Assembly (NCBI GenBank): GCA_005223075.1
Contig: NJBO01000006.1
Span: forward strand, 58,678-122,677
Length of the DNA: 64,000 nt
Source: a candidate division TA06 bacterium B3_TA06
GTDB lineage: Bacteria; Hydrothermota; Tepidihabitantia; B3-TA06
Direction: 5' to 3'
The notes beneath the pieces are model-generated. The model searched no databases. It saw only the letters and a list, made by a program, of their open reading frames with translations, and was not told the DNA's origin. Position numbers and translations under genes: made by a program. Below, one piece after another: positions 8,172-16,028 of the stretch (its first letter is position 1; each line of letters begins with the position of its first letter).

Positions 8172-9224
8172 CTATTCCTCAATCTTAAGCGCCAGCAGCA
8201 TGTCCTCAACCGAGAGGCCGGGAAGCTCGAGGCCCTGCTCAGAAATTACTCGGTCGATCCGAGTACCAACCTCACCTCGTGTTCTGTAAGCACCTTTCAG
8301 ACCATCCTCGATCCTTGGCAGCCCCTCAAGCGGAAGAAGGGTAAAATCGCCGGAGATGATCACATCCGCCAATCTGTTCTCATGCACCTCTGATGCCGTC
8401 CTTATCAGTCCGCCCGGTGCCTTGTGCATCCCTATGATAAACTCGACACCCGATCTGATCCTCACCTCACCCGGCTTCTTCATGGTGCGTTTGAAGAGGA
8501 AGCTCGAATCGGTCATCCTGGCGATGGTCTCGGTATTCTTCCGCTGAAGTTCCGGTGTATACTCGGCAGGCTCCAGCGAACCAAGGAGTAGGGTGAACTT
8601 CTCTATCAGCGCCTTCCGTACCTGGGCACGGGAAGGCTTCTTGCCCGTCTCTCGATATATCGTGGTTACATGCTCCTGCATCGACTTGTGGATCTTGTCG
8701 CGGAACTTCTCGTCCGGCACCTTCAATACCCGGGCCATCGTATCATAGTCGAAGTCTATCAGGATACCGCCCACGAACACCACGCAGGGGCCGATGTTTC
8801 CAGCACCCTCGCCCGCGATCTTTCGCTCGCCCTGGATGGTAACGATGTCGTTTACCGGGCGGAACTTTGTTTCAATACCGAACTTGCGGTAGGTCTCGAT
8901 TGCAGGTGCGGATAAGGTCTGATACAGCTCCGATATCTTGCGTGAGGCCAAAGGGTTGTCGCGGCGCAGGATCACCTGGTAGAAGACCTGGTTAGAATCA
9001 AGATAGGTGGCGCCGCCCCCTACTTCCCTGCGCATCACCGGCAGGTTGTGTGCCGCACAGTAATCAAGATCAATCTCGGCTGCCGCGTCCTGGAAGTATC
9101 CCACGCTGATGATCGGGGTCTGCGGCGAGACAAGACACAGGCACTCGATTCCTTCCCTGGCGATGGTATGGAATACGGTCATCGAATCCTGGCCTGGCAG
9201 GGTATCGAAGGTAAAAAGCTTCAA
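8172..9224 (-). CDS. lplA: Lipoate-protein ligase A
   Basis: A 350-residue enzyme that attaches lipoate to E2 and GcvH apoproteins through lipoyl-AMP. The catalytic domain (about 1-230) shows RREVGGGATYLD for lipoyl-AMP binding and the conserved Lys in GERKIAGEGAG. The remaining ~110 residues (IRTASEVHENRLADV...) match the small C-terminal accessory domain that activates the ligase. Start is a TTG with AAAGGAG eight bases upstream. It is a single gene with its own promoter and no lipoate-dependent enzyme in the window. Confidence 0.9.
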   Translation of the reverse strand: MKLFTFDTLPGQDSMTVFHTIAREGIECLCLVSPQTPIISVGYFQDAAAEIDLDYCAAHNLPVMRREVGGGATYLDSNQVFYQVILRRDNPLASRKISELYQTLSAPAIETYRKFGIETKFRPVNDIVTIQGERKIAGEGAGNIGPCVVFVGGILIDFDYDTMARVLKVPDEKFRDKIHKSMQEHVTTIYRETGKKPSRAQVRKALIEKFTLLLGSLEPAEYTPELQRKNTETIARMTDSSFLFKRTMKKPGEVRIRSGVEFIIGMHKAPGGLIRTASEVHENRLADVIISGDFTLLPLEGLPRIEDGLKGAYRTRGEVGTRIDRVISEQGLELPGLSVEDMLLALKIEE

Positions 9225-9250
9225 GGGCTACTCCTTTTGTTTTGATGAGG

Positions 9251-9278
9251 ATTATAGTCAGCGAATTGCTTATGACAA
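9251..9278 (-). promoter_or_regulatory. Promoter of lplA
   Basis: On the minus strand TTGTCA, 16-base spacer, TATAAT, giving a leader of about 20 nt with an AAAGGAG site. Confidence 0.6.
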
Positions 9279-9344
9279 GGGATTGGGTCTTATGTGGCAC
9301 AGGCTCTCAGCCTGTTCAATATTATTCTGGTTGGTTAGGGCCTT

Positions 9345-9374
9345 GCGATCTTTTGACCAAAGGTCAAAAGGAGC
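9345..9374. repeat. Covarying hairpin repeat, copy 1
   Basis: GATCTTTTGACC-AAA-GGTCAAAAGGAG: an 8-bp perfect stem with a 3-nt loop. Related copies lie at 24102-24128 (one compensated base-pair change) and, inverted and partly decayed, at 39790-39818. It has no T-run, so it is not a classical terminator. Confidence 0.6.
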
Positions 9375-9384
9375 AATGAAGCAT

Positions 9385-9412
9385 GTAGGGGAGACGCATG
9401 CGTCGCCCCTAC
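9385..9412. repeat. Palindromic repeat (GTAGGGG type)
   Basis: A 28-bp near-perfect palindrome beginning GTAGGGGAGACGCATG. The same ends (GTAGGGG...CCCCTAC) recur around 38169-38241 and 60185-60212, marking an interspersed repeat family in intergenic DNA. Confidence 0.6.
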
Positions 9413-9437
9413 TATCTTAGTTGTCAAGTCCGACATC

Positions 9438-9827
9438 TTAGGAGGGATCTTCCGCAGACCGTTTGGTTATCCAGGCTTGGGCTTCCTTGAGGTGCTCAAA
9501 GAAGTGGCTTCGCTCGCGGAGACCGATTCCCTTGCAAAAAAGCTGAATGAACCGGCGCAGGTTCAGGGACCCGCCCACTATCACCAACTCTACCTTACCC
9601 CCGTAATGCTTTGATGCCTGGGTCAGGAGTTCTGAGAACACCTGCCTTGAGCGTACACCCATGTGCACCAGCTCGGAGATGTCTATGAGTATCAGGCGGA
9701 GGTGATAAGGCAGAAGCTCGACACTTGTGACGTATTCTTCGATCAGATCCTCAATCTCGCGAGGTTGTGTAACTCCCTCAAGATGCATGGTGCATACGCC
9801 GTCTTGGGAGAAGGCCAGATTTTTCAT
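9438..9827 (-). CDS. STAS-like regulator, last gene of stressosome-like operon
   Basis: A 129-residue protein with the beta-alpha pattern of STAS/SpoIIAA-like domains, including LILIDISELVHMG and VELVIVGGS. Its C-terminus (HFFEHLKEAQAWI) resembles that of the first STAS-like gene of the operon (FFDTCEEALTWL), so the two may be paralogues bracketing the operon. The ATG at 9827 overlaps the TGA of the upstream phosphatase gene in an ATGA arrangement, implying translational coupling; an earlier in-frame start at 9866 lies inside that gene. Probably takes part in partner switching with the kinases encoded upstream. Confidence 0.7.
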   Translation of the reverse strand: MKNLAFSQDGVCTMHLEGVTQPREIEDLIEEYVTSVELLPYHLRLILIDISELVHMGVRSRQVFSELLTQASKHYGGKVELVIVGGSLNLRRFIQLFCKGIGLRERSHFFEHLKEAQAWITKRSAEDPS

Positions 9828-10828
9828 CGTACCACCATCACAGTCGCATCGTCGGTTCGACGACAATTATCTCGCATGAGGATGCGTGCGATCTCAGTTG
9901 GTGATAGTGTAATCTCATCGGTGGAGAGTTCCCAGCGATCCCGTAGACCGTCTGAGTGCATCACGAAAACGCTTTGCTTTTTCCAGGGGTAGAAGAAGAG
10001 ACGTGGTGGGCGTAAGCTTACCCCCAAGGTGCCGCTCATTGAGATCAGACGAGCCCACGATTCTTCCTCCGGCAGCCAGAGCCTGGCGCTTATATTGCCC
10101 ACCCCTATAAAGGAGAGTTTATTGGCAGGTTCGTCGATACGTGCTATCCCTGCCACTGCACCGCGGGTGCTGTGCAGGGCACTGTGAAGTTCGGCAGGCA
10201 TCTGCTGGATGGGCTTGCGGTGGTTCGCATGCAGGTAGGCTTCGGCGAGAGCAGCTGCTTTTCTTGCCTCGTTTCCGTGTCCAAGCCCGTCTATCACCGC
10301 AAGGAGCGTTCTCGGACCGTCGTGATGGATCACGTGACCGTCCCCGCAGATAGCCGACTCCGGATGGGTGCGAACCACAACACTCACAACCGCTTTTCTG
10401 TGGATAGCTTCGTCGGTGGTTTTGCCAGGTGGAAGGTACTTCCGTAATCGCACCTGGGTGCCGTTGGAGTTGGAGTATATCTCAAACTCATCTGCGATGC
10501 GTTGCACAGAGGCCAGACCTTGACCCAGTGAGCCGGCGGTGCTTAAACCCCCTTGGAGTACCTGTGTGACGTTCTTGATGCCAGGGCCCTCGTCCTGGAC
10601 AAAGATCTCGATTCCACGCAGATCGTTCTCTTTAAGCTCGTGAAAACTCATCCTGCCGTTTTTGGCCTTGTGAACCACGAGGTTTGTGGCAAGTTCGCTA
10701 ACGCAGAGGTCTATCTGGGCCAGGAGTTTATCCTTAAATCCAAGCTTTTCAGCGAAGCGGTGTATGATTCCTCGTGTCTCAAGAATATGTTCTTCCTTTT
10801 CGATGCGCATCTCCTCGATTTGCTTCAT
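9824..10828 (-). CDS. RsbT-like kinase fused to RsbX/SpoIIE-type phosphatase
   Basis: About 334 residues. The first ~135 form a GHKL ATPase/kinase of the anti-sigma type: N-box SELATNLVVHKA, G1 box DEGPGI, G2 GSLGQGLASVQRI. The rest is a PP2C-like SpoIIE/RsbX phosphatase with a VIDGLGHG metal-binding motif, FIGVGN and a terminal RRTDDATVMVV with acidic ligands. The fusion puts the opposing activities of a stressosome (phosphorylation and dephosphorylation of STAS proteins) in one chain. I take the ATG at 10828, which overlaps the upstream TGA (ATGA); an in-frame ATG at 10840 is also possible. A sigma factor target is not encoded nearby. Confidence 0.85.
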   Translation of the reverse strand: MKQIEEMRIEKEEHILETRGIIHRFAEKLGFKDKLLAQIDLCVSELATNLVVHKAKNGRMSFHELKENDLRGIEIFVQDEGPGIKNVTQVLQGGLSTAGSLGQGLASVQRIADEFEIYSNSNGTQVRLRKYLPPGKTTDEAIHRKAVVSVVVRTHPESAICGDGHVIHHDGPRTLLAVIDGLGHGNEARKAAALAEAYLHANHRKPIQQMPAELHSALHSTRGAVAGIARIDEPANKLSFIGVGNISARLWLPEEESWARLISMSGTLGVSLRPPRLFFYPWKKQSVFVMHSDGLRDRWELSTDEITLSPTEIARILMRDNCRRTDDATVMVVR

Positions 10829-11217
10829 ACGGATAGCCATTTCTCTATGATGACAGTGGTGCCTTGACCGGGTTCGCTGGAAATCTCCATATGGTCAGAG
10901 AGCCGTTTTGAACCAGGCAGTCCCTTGCCCATGTTGCCGGATGATGACCAACCATCTTTCATTGCCAGTTCAATATCCTCGATTCCCGGTCCGTGATCGA
11001 TGAAGGTGATCCGGATACCCTTATGAGGATTTGTGAGTTCCTCTATGTGGGCTTCTCCCTCGCCCGCGTAGAGGAAGGCGTTGCGTGCCAGTTCCGAGAC
11101 GGCGGTGCTGATACGAGTCTGGTCTACAAGCCCGAAGCCGATATCTCGCGCCATAGACCTGACAACCGTTCGTACCCTTACGATGTCCACCTCTTCCTTA
11201 ATCGGAATCACTATCAT
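10825..11217 (-). CDS. rsbT: RsbT-like serine kinase (switch protein)
   Basis: A 130-residue stand-alone GHKL kinase of the RsbT/RsbW type: N-box SELARNAFLYAGEGE, G1 IDHGPGI, G2 GNMGKGLPGSKRL. RsbT phosphorylates RsbS and RsbR in the stressosome and, when released, activates a downstream phosphatase. The start is an ATG with GAGGAG upstream, inside the end of the rsbS-like gene (20-nt overlap). Its immediate neighbourhood with an RsbS homologue supports RsbT over RsbW. Confidence 0.85.
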   Translation of the reverse strand: MIVIPIKEEVDIVRVRTVVRSMARDIGFGLVDQTRISTAVSELARNAFLYAGEGEAHIEELTNPHKGIRITFIDHGPGIEDIELAMKDGWSSSGNMGKGLPGSKRLSDHMEISSEPGQGTTVIIEKWLSV

Positions 11218-11644
11218 TGGACTCCTCTGTGCTTTCCTCCTCCTGCTGGGTTCTTGCCCCCATCTCTCGTTCCTTTAGTAGTTCTTCCAGCAGTGTATAG
11301 CCTTCGTCAAGATTTAATGCGGTTTTTACATCACCCAGAGAAAGCCCAAGCTCAACTAAGGTGATAGCAACGGCCGGGTGCATGCCCACGATTACGATCT
11401 CTGCGTCAAGGGTGGCGGCCATGCGTGCGGTGTCGGCAAGGATTCTACCTATGAAGGAATCCACCATCTCCAGGGCTGAGATATCAATGAGTACGCCCCG
11501 CGCCTGGGTCTGGGAGACACGCTCGAGGATATCTTGCTGTAGCTGTTCGGCCATCCGGTCGTGAAGATCGATCTGGATAGAGACAAGCAGGAACTCCCCG
11601 AGCTTGAGGATGGGGATGATGCTATCTCTTGTTGTTCTTCTCAT
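11198..11644 (-). CDS. rsbS: RsbS-like STAS scaffold protein
   Basis: A 148-residue STAS protein. The segment ALEMVDSFIGRILADTARM matches the RsbS core; Ser63 in DSF is the position phosphorylated by RsbT in Bacillus subtilis RsbS. Length up to about residue 120 is that of RsbS; beyond it is an unusual acidic Ser/Asp/Glu-rich tail (EEESTEESNDSDSD) of ~25 residues. Part of this tail is encoded in DNA shared with the start of the rsbT-like gene. The ATG overlaps the stop of a small upstream frame (ATGA). No RsbR homologue is seen. Confidence 0.85.
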   Translation of the reverse strand: MRRTTRDSIIPILKLGEFLLVSIQIDLHDRMAEQLQQDILERVSQTQARGVLIDISALEMVDSFIGRILADTARMAATLDAEIVIVGMHPAVAITLVELGLSLGDVKTALNLDEGYTLLEELLKEREMGARTQQEEESTEESNDSDSD

Positions 11645-11745
11645 CTTCTACGATTTGCAGTTGTAACCGGTTGAAGGTCCAATTCAGGACGATTTTCAAA
11701 CCCCTTGATTTTGTTGGATTCGCTCATCTCCCTTTTTTCTTTCAT
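11641..11745 (-). CDS. Small ORF upstream of rsbS (34 aa)
   Basis: A 34-codon frame between the first STAS-like gene and rsbS. It starts at ATG 11745, 19 nt after the upstream stop, and its TGA overlaps the rsbS ATG (ATGA). It lacks a clear ribosome-binding site and resembles nothing known (N-terminal KEKREMSESNKIKGF, C-terminal NRRR). It may be a leader peptide that couples rsbS translation to the upstream gene, or non-coding. Confidence 0.35.
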   Translation of the reverse strand: MKEKREMSESNKIKGFENRPELDLQPVTTANRRR

Positions 11746-11764
11746 GTTTTTAATCCGTGTGCGC

Positions 11765-12130
11765 TTACTTTTCTTTGAGCCACGTGAGGGCCTCCTCACA
11801 GGTATCGAAGAACTTGGTTTTAATACCATGCTTGATCATGGAGAAGTACATATTCATTATGAATCGCATCAGTGGTGAGGCTTCCACGATGGCGGTGCGG
11901 GCTCCTTCTATCCCTATTTTATTGATCATGTCCGTGACCTTTCTGCCGGTGTTGCGATCTACCTGGAGGGTTTTGGCATCTGAGAGGTCTATGAGACTCG
12001 GTTGGCTTTTTTCGAGCGGCAGTTCCTCGGCCCGCTCGGCGATTTGAAGGTGCTCGTCTGTGGTTAACCCCACGATATAACGAATATGGAGTACCACTTT
12101 GTTCTCGTCATACTTGGATATGTGCCTCAT
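11765..12130 (-). CDS. SpoIIAA/STAS-like protein
   Basis: A 121-residue protein with a STAS-like layout: VVLHIRYIVG strand, LIDLSDAKTLQVD at the position of the conserved STAS loop, ARTAIVEASP strand, and a C-terminal FFDTCEEALTWL helix. It resembles the small SpoIIAA-like proteins found next to partner-switching kinases. The ATG at 12130 is used rather than an in-frame one at 12169, because it shares its A with the TGA of an upstream small frame (TGATG) and has a GTGGGAG site. Confidence 0.65.
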   Translation of the reverse strand: MRHISKYDENKVVLHIRYIVGLTTDEHLQIAERAEELPLEKSQPSLIDLSDAKTLQVDRNTGRKVTDMINKIGIEGARTAIVEASPLMRFIMNMYFSMIKHGIKTKFFDTCEEALTWLKEK

Positions 12131-12288
12131 CAACGCTCCCACTTTAATGAGTCGCCGGAAAGGCTCCATGGCGGTCGGCTCGATGTTTTATGGAGGGGGA
12201 AGGTGTTGTATACCTTTGCGATTAAGTTGCCCTCAATCCCAGCAGACGCCATCATTTGTATCCCGGCGCAAAAGGAGTTATTATGCAT
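12130..12288 (-). CDS. Small ORF, first frame of the stressosome-like operon (52 aa)
   Basis: A 52-codon frame with an ATG preceded by AAAGGA and a stop that overlaps the next start as TGATG, the same coupling used elsewhere in the window. It lies about 85 nt downstream of the predicted transcription start of the operon. Sequence features: two Cys-free halves apart from Cys7, a MMASAGIEGN segment, and a basic C-terminus ending LKWER. I do not recognise it. A leader peptide or a small regulator are both possible. Confidence 0.45.
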   Translation of the reverse strand: MHNNSFCAGIQMMASAGIEGNLIAKVYNTFPLHKTSSRPPWSLSGDSLKWER

Positions 12289-12380
12289 GATAGGTTCCTT
12301 TCGTCCTGATCGTAAATAAACTTGCTCTCAACTTCAACCCATTTACCTCGCCATACTTGTCTTGAGTAATAAATTGTGTA

Positions 12381-12408
12381 ATTATACAGTCTTGGATTCA
12401 TATGTCAA
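12381..12408 (-). promoter_or_regulatory. Promoter of the stressosome-like operon
   Basis: Consensus on the minus strand: TTGACA, 16-base spacer, TATAAT. It would drive the 52-aa frame and the six following genes down to 9438. Confidence 0.75.
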
Positions 12409-12620
12409 GTCTTCTGACACTTTTTGTGTTTTAACTATGCTATTTCCTTAAGGAGAACGACTTATGAGGATTCGTAGAGGTTTATTTGGGAGTTATTGTG
12501 GTATTCTTTGTTTGAGTTTTAAGAAAAGGATACCCTAACGTGGGGTGATGCTGGTTTCTAGCTTAGATTTTTTTCGTTATGGAATTGGCCATGAGAACGG
12601 AGTAAGTATGCTTATCGAAG

Positions 12621-12938
12621 GTGGACATTTTAGAGCGCTTGAAGCTCTTGGCAGGTGAGAGTCGAGCTGAGAACTACTACAAGAGATTGCGTTGGGGAGG
12701 TGGACGGAAGAGGTATCTGGAGTGTGGGAGTTTTAATCTTCTTTCTCTTGCAGACGGTTGCTATAAGTGTAGGATTTGTGGTGTTCGATTCGGTGTTTTT
12801 TATTGTGGTCCACACACGAGTATGGAGCGATCGCGTGGGGTGCATTTGCCTATCAACTTGCAACCAGTCAAAATTGGTCCGCAAACTAGCCTGCAGTCCA
12901 AGCCAGGGCTAATCTCTTCGCAGGGGGCTTCTTTTTGA
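12621..12938 (+). pseudogene. IS1595-type transposase zinc-ribbon remnant
   Basis: About 60 codons resemble the N-terminal zinc ribbon of IS1595-family transposases: YYKRLRWGG, then ECGSFNLL and a CYKCRICGVRFGVF block. The first cysteine of the expected CxxC before GS is replaced by Tyr, similarity is lost after GVF, and neither the remainder of the DDE domain nor terminal inverted repeats are visible. The 210 bp upstream (12409-12620) contain only a 22-codon frame at 12464 with an AAGGAGA site and no recognisable gene. Confidence 0.5.
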
Positions 12939-12983
12939 TCTCAAGAGATATTTATATATGATTCCCAGTGGGGGAATGGGGAG

Positions 12984-13964
12984 TCAGTTGGGGTCTTCCA
13001 CCGGTGAATGGGTAGGTTTGCGGCCTCGGCGGAAGAGAAGGAACGCCCCGCCCACGACCCCGAAGGAGACGTTTACCACGTCAAACAGGATCGAGGTAGC
13101 AAGTGCCGTCTCCCTGGCGACCGCAAAGGTGGCAAGCATCTGCACAAATGTCTGTTCGCGGAGTCCCCAGCCGCCTACAGAAAACATGGCAAGGGTGTTC
13201 ACGATCGGTATGGTTACCATGATATGGATGAATCTCGTTTGCCCACCAAGCGAGAGGAAGAGAAGATACCATATCCAGGCAAGGCTTATCTGAACGCCAA
13301 GGGAAACCAATACCGCGGCAAATAACGCACCCTTGTGGTTGCGGTAGTGGGTGATAGACTTGAATGCCCCTGCGATCTTTTCACCAAACGGATACTTGAA
13401 TACTCGCAGTTTTGAAAGCCAGGGGGAGATCCAGGCGTTTATTTTTTTAGAAAGGAATGCGAGAGTCAGGGAGATCGCGAAGCCGAACCCGGCACCGAAG
13501 ATGACAAGCAGCAGGAAATTGCCGCTCACTGCGGCGTAGAAGATACTTGCAAGGAATGCGAAGCTGAATACTCCGATGAAACCCACCATGCGGTCGGTCC
13601 ACACGATAGAAAACGCCACCCCTTTACCCTCGTGCCCGCTGGTGTCCACTATACGGTAGACGTCGCCGCCTATTGTCGTGGGCAGAACGTTGTTGAACAG
13701 CATGTGTATGAGCACGCTGCGGTAAAGGTAGAAGAAGCCGTAGGGATGGTTGCGTGCCTTGGATAGGATGAACCAGCGCAGGGCAAGAAAGGCAAGGAAG
13801 CAAAGGTATACTCCTGCCGCAACCCCAACGTAGATAGGTTCGGTTTGCTGTAGCTCAGCCCACGTTTTCTTGAGATCAACGGTAAGGATGATGATAGCAA
13901 TGAAGATAACGGCTATGGCGATCCGCAGCCAGAAGAATATCCTGTCTTTGGTTTTCTTATCCAT
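12984..13964 (-). CDS. Flippase-like membrane protein (LPG synthase TM/UPF0104 family)
   Basis: A 326-residue protein with about eight transmembrane helices. The family signatures are present: NNVLPTTIGGDVYR near residue 90 and GGWGLREQ near residue 270, as in the membrane domain shared by MprF and AglD-like proteins. Members move or modify lipid-linked products in the membrane. It is the last gene of the sugar operon; its ATG at 13964 overlaps the glycosyltransferase stop (TGATG). Its substrate is unknown, but the GDP-mannose-derived sugar genes upstream suggest a glycolipid. Confidence 0.8.
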   Translation of the reverse strand: MDKKTKDRIFFWLRIAIAVIFIAIIILTVDLKKTWAELQQTEPIYVGVAAGVYLCFLAFLALRWFILSKARNHPYGFFYLYRSVLIHMLFNNVLPTTIGGDVYRIVDTSGHEGKGVAFSIVWTDRMVGFIGVFSFAFLASIFYAAVSGNFLLLVIFGAGFGFAISLTLAFLSKKINAWISPWLSKLRVFKYPFGEKIAGAFKSITHYRNHKGALFAAVLVSLGVQISLAWIWYLLFLSLGGQTRFIHIMVTIPIVNTLAMFSVGGWGLREQTFVQMLATFAVARETALATSILFDVVNVSFGVVGGAFLLFRRGRKPTHSPVEDPN

Positions 13965-15076
13965 CAGATGGCTCTGCGTTCCACGGCTGATGCAAGAAGT
14001 CTCTCCGCTCTTCGAGCCACCCGCTCCCAGGTCAGGGTTGATGTCCACTTTCGATTCGCCTCGCCCATCTTCCGCCGCAGCTTCTCATTCGTCAGCAGTC
14101 TCTCCAGATGGTCGGTCATCTCATCAATGTTTCCGTGCTCGTAGAGAAATCCCGTGTTTTTATCCTTGACCGAATCCGTTAAGCCGGGCACCCGTGCCGC
14201 GACCACAGGTGTGCCGCACGCACCCGCGTCCGTTGCCAGAAATCCCCAGCCTTCCTTGGCCGAGGGTTGGACCGCTACCGCCGCGCGCTGATAAAGCTTT
14301 GCCACATCCGCAAGCGATACCCAGCCCGGAAGCTTCACGCTGTCCTCGAGTCCAAGCCGGTCTATCAACTGCCTCAATCTATCTGCATCCTTACCTGTAC
14401 CCGCAATCTCGCATCTGGCGTCAATTCCGCGCTGTCTCAATCTAGCCATTGCGTAGATGACGTGGTCTACGCACTTGTAACGCATTAATCTACCTACAGA
14501 TACCACGAGTTTTTTTCTTTTTTTAGGTCCGGGTTTAAAGATGGGATTAACGCCAACCTCAAGAACCTGGATGCGCTCGGGCTTCATCCCCATCTGAGCC
14601 AGCTCCTTTTTGCCCGATGCACCCAGACACCCGAAAAGACCCTTACGGTAAATCCTGGGGATCAGCCCCTCGGTCCAGTAAACGTAGGAGCCGGCAAGGA
14701 AATTCGTCTCTTTAAATATCTTCCTGCGAAAGACGTGCATAACGATACCCACCACAGGGGTCGAGCCAGCCCACAGCGGTGTGTAGAACGGGATCTTGTT
14801 TAGATCGTCAAGCACTACGTCAAAATCATTCGATCTTAAAAAACTCCGAATCGGTCTGCCGTATAGATGAAAGTTAAAGGTGTTGCGCGAGCCTGTCCTT
14901 ATCACCTTGATCCTGTCCAACAACGCTTTATGGGGTGCTCCAGGATACCCACAGGCCAAAAGGGTCACGTCGTGGCCGTAGGAGACCAGTCGGACGAGAA
15001 TCTCCTTGAGATAGAACTCGGCTCCGCCTTTTTGCGGCGCCCCCCAGTCCTGCCAGTTGATAGCAAGGATCCTCAA
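13964..15076 (-). CDS. Glycosyltransferase family 4
   Basis: A 370-residue GT-B enzyme. The N-terminal half starts LRILAINWQDWG and has GGAEFYLKEI; the C-terminal half has VSVGRLMRYKCVD, GTGKDADRL and the donor-binding stretch PSAKEGWGFLATDAGACGTPVV, typical of GT4. It should transfer a nucleotide-activated sugar, plausibly made by the gmd/reductase pair of the operon. The start is a TTG at 15076, directly after the stop of the MBL gene; a longer frame reaching 15166 lies inside that gene. Confidence 0.85.
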   Translation of the reverse strand: MRILAINWQDWGAPQKGGAEFYLKEILVRLVSYGHDVTLLACGYPGAPHKALLDRIKVIRTGSRNTFNFHLYGRPIRSFLRSNDFDVVLDDLNKIPFYTPLWAGSTPVVGIVMHVFRRKIFKETNFLAGSYVYWTEGLIPRIYRKGLFGCLGASGKKELAQMGMKPERIQVLEVGVNPIFKPGPKKRKKLVVSVGRLMRYKCVDHVIYAMARLRQRGIDARCEIAGTGKDADRLRQLIDRLGLEDSVKLPGWVSLADVAKLYQRAAVAVQPSAKEGWGFLATDAGACGTPVVAARVPGLTDSVKDKNTGFLYEHGNIDEMTDHLERLLTNEKLRRKMGEANRKWTSTLTWERVARRAERLLASAVERRAI

Positions 15077-15077
15077 C

Positions 15078-16028
15078 CTAGATCCCCCAGGAGGCTCCCT
15101 CCCTGGCGAACTCAACGCTTTCGGGGAACTTCCTCTTTTTCTTTGCCAGATAGACCTTGCAGGCATCCTCCATCTTCCTTAGTTTGGCGTCGTCATGGCC
15201 AGGGTCAAAGTGGGTGATGAGGAGTTTTTTTGCCCCGCAGGCTATTGCCTGATCAACACATAACTCAGGGGTTCCGTGACCGAAGGTCTGGGTTGAGCCT
15301 CGTAGCTGCTTCGCGGTATACTGGCCGTCAAGAACCACGAGATCGACATCCTTGCAGAGGGTGTTGATCCTGTCGTTGGTAAAGGCCAGGGGCTCGTTGT
15401 CGGTGCAGAAGGCCATGGAGGCGTCCATGTAGTCTATTCGATAACCGATGCAGCCGTTGGGATGGTTGAGTGGGATGGTGGTTACCTTGGCTACATCCTT
15501 GGGGTCTACGGATTTGGTCTCGGCTGATTCCTTTTCAGAGACATACATGTATCTGCCGTTCCGGTGCAGGTAGTAGAAAACCTCGGAAAACATCTTGTCG
15601 TGCGCCTGGTAGAGTTTTTCCGCTGGCAGAGATACGTGAGGAACCGGGAAGTAGGGGCTTGACTGCTGCTCCTCCAGACACTGCAGGACTATGTTTCTTA
15701 TGGGGTCTGCGCCCTTCCTTTCATCCGGGGTAAAGCCGTGGATATGAAAGGTGTTGGCCTTGATGTAGAAGGGAACGCAGAAGCCGATTCCCTGGGTGTG
15801 GTCCGAGTGATAGTGGGTCAAAAGAAAGATGAACGATTTGCCGATTATCCCCTTGCTCATCAAGATGTTACCCAGCACCCTTGCGCCCGAGCCCATGTCC
15901 AGGGTGATATTGAATGGACCAGCCTCGAGGTAATAACATGTGGTGTTGCCGCCGTAGGCCGAGGTCTTAAAACCCTTGGTCGATGGGGAGGGCAGGCTGC
16001 CCCTGACCCCGAAAGCATGTAACTTCAC
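15078..16028 (-). CDS. MBL-fold metallo-hydrolase
   Basis: A 316-residue metallo-beta-lactamase-fold protein. Zinc ligands are visible as THYHSDHTQG (His72, His74, Asp76, His77), with NHPNG, FCTDNE and a LLITHFDPGHDD block supplying the remainder. The opening FGVRGSLPSPS is shared with the MBL branch related to cyclic-nucleotide phosphodiesterases. The GTG start overlaps the upstream TGA (GTGA) and has AAGGAAGG. Its placement inside a sugar operon suggests hydrolysis of a sugar-related or signalling ester, but the substrate cannot be told. Confidence 0.8.
   Translation of the reverse strand: MKLHAFGVRGSLPSPSTKGFKTSAYGGNTTCYYLEAGPFNITLDMGSGARVLGNILMSKGIIGKSFIFLLTHYHSDHTQGIGFCVPFYIKANTFHIHGFTPDERKGADPIRNIVLQCLEEQQSSPYFPVPHVSLPAEKLYQAHDKMFSEVFYYLHRNGRYMYVSEKESAETKSVDPKDVAKVTTIPLNHPNGCIGYRIDYMDASMAFCTDNEPLAFTNDRINTLCKDVDLVVLDGQYTAKQLRGSTQTFGHGTPELCVDQAIACGAKKLLITHFDPGHDDAKLRKMEDACKVYLAKKKRKFPESVEFAREGASWGI

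Noticed and set aside
12464..12532. 22-codon frame with a good AAGGAGA ribosome-binding site
   Set aside because: Very short, no similarity, no clear promoter; the site alone is not enough, so I left it out of the feature list.
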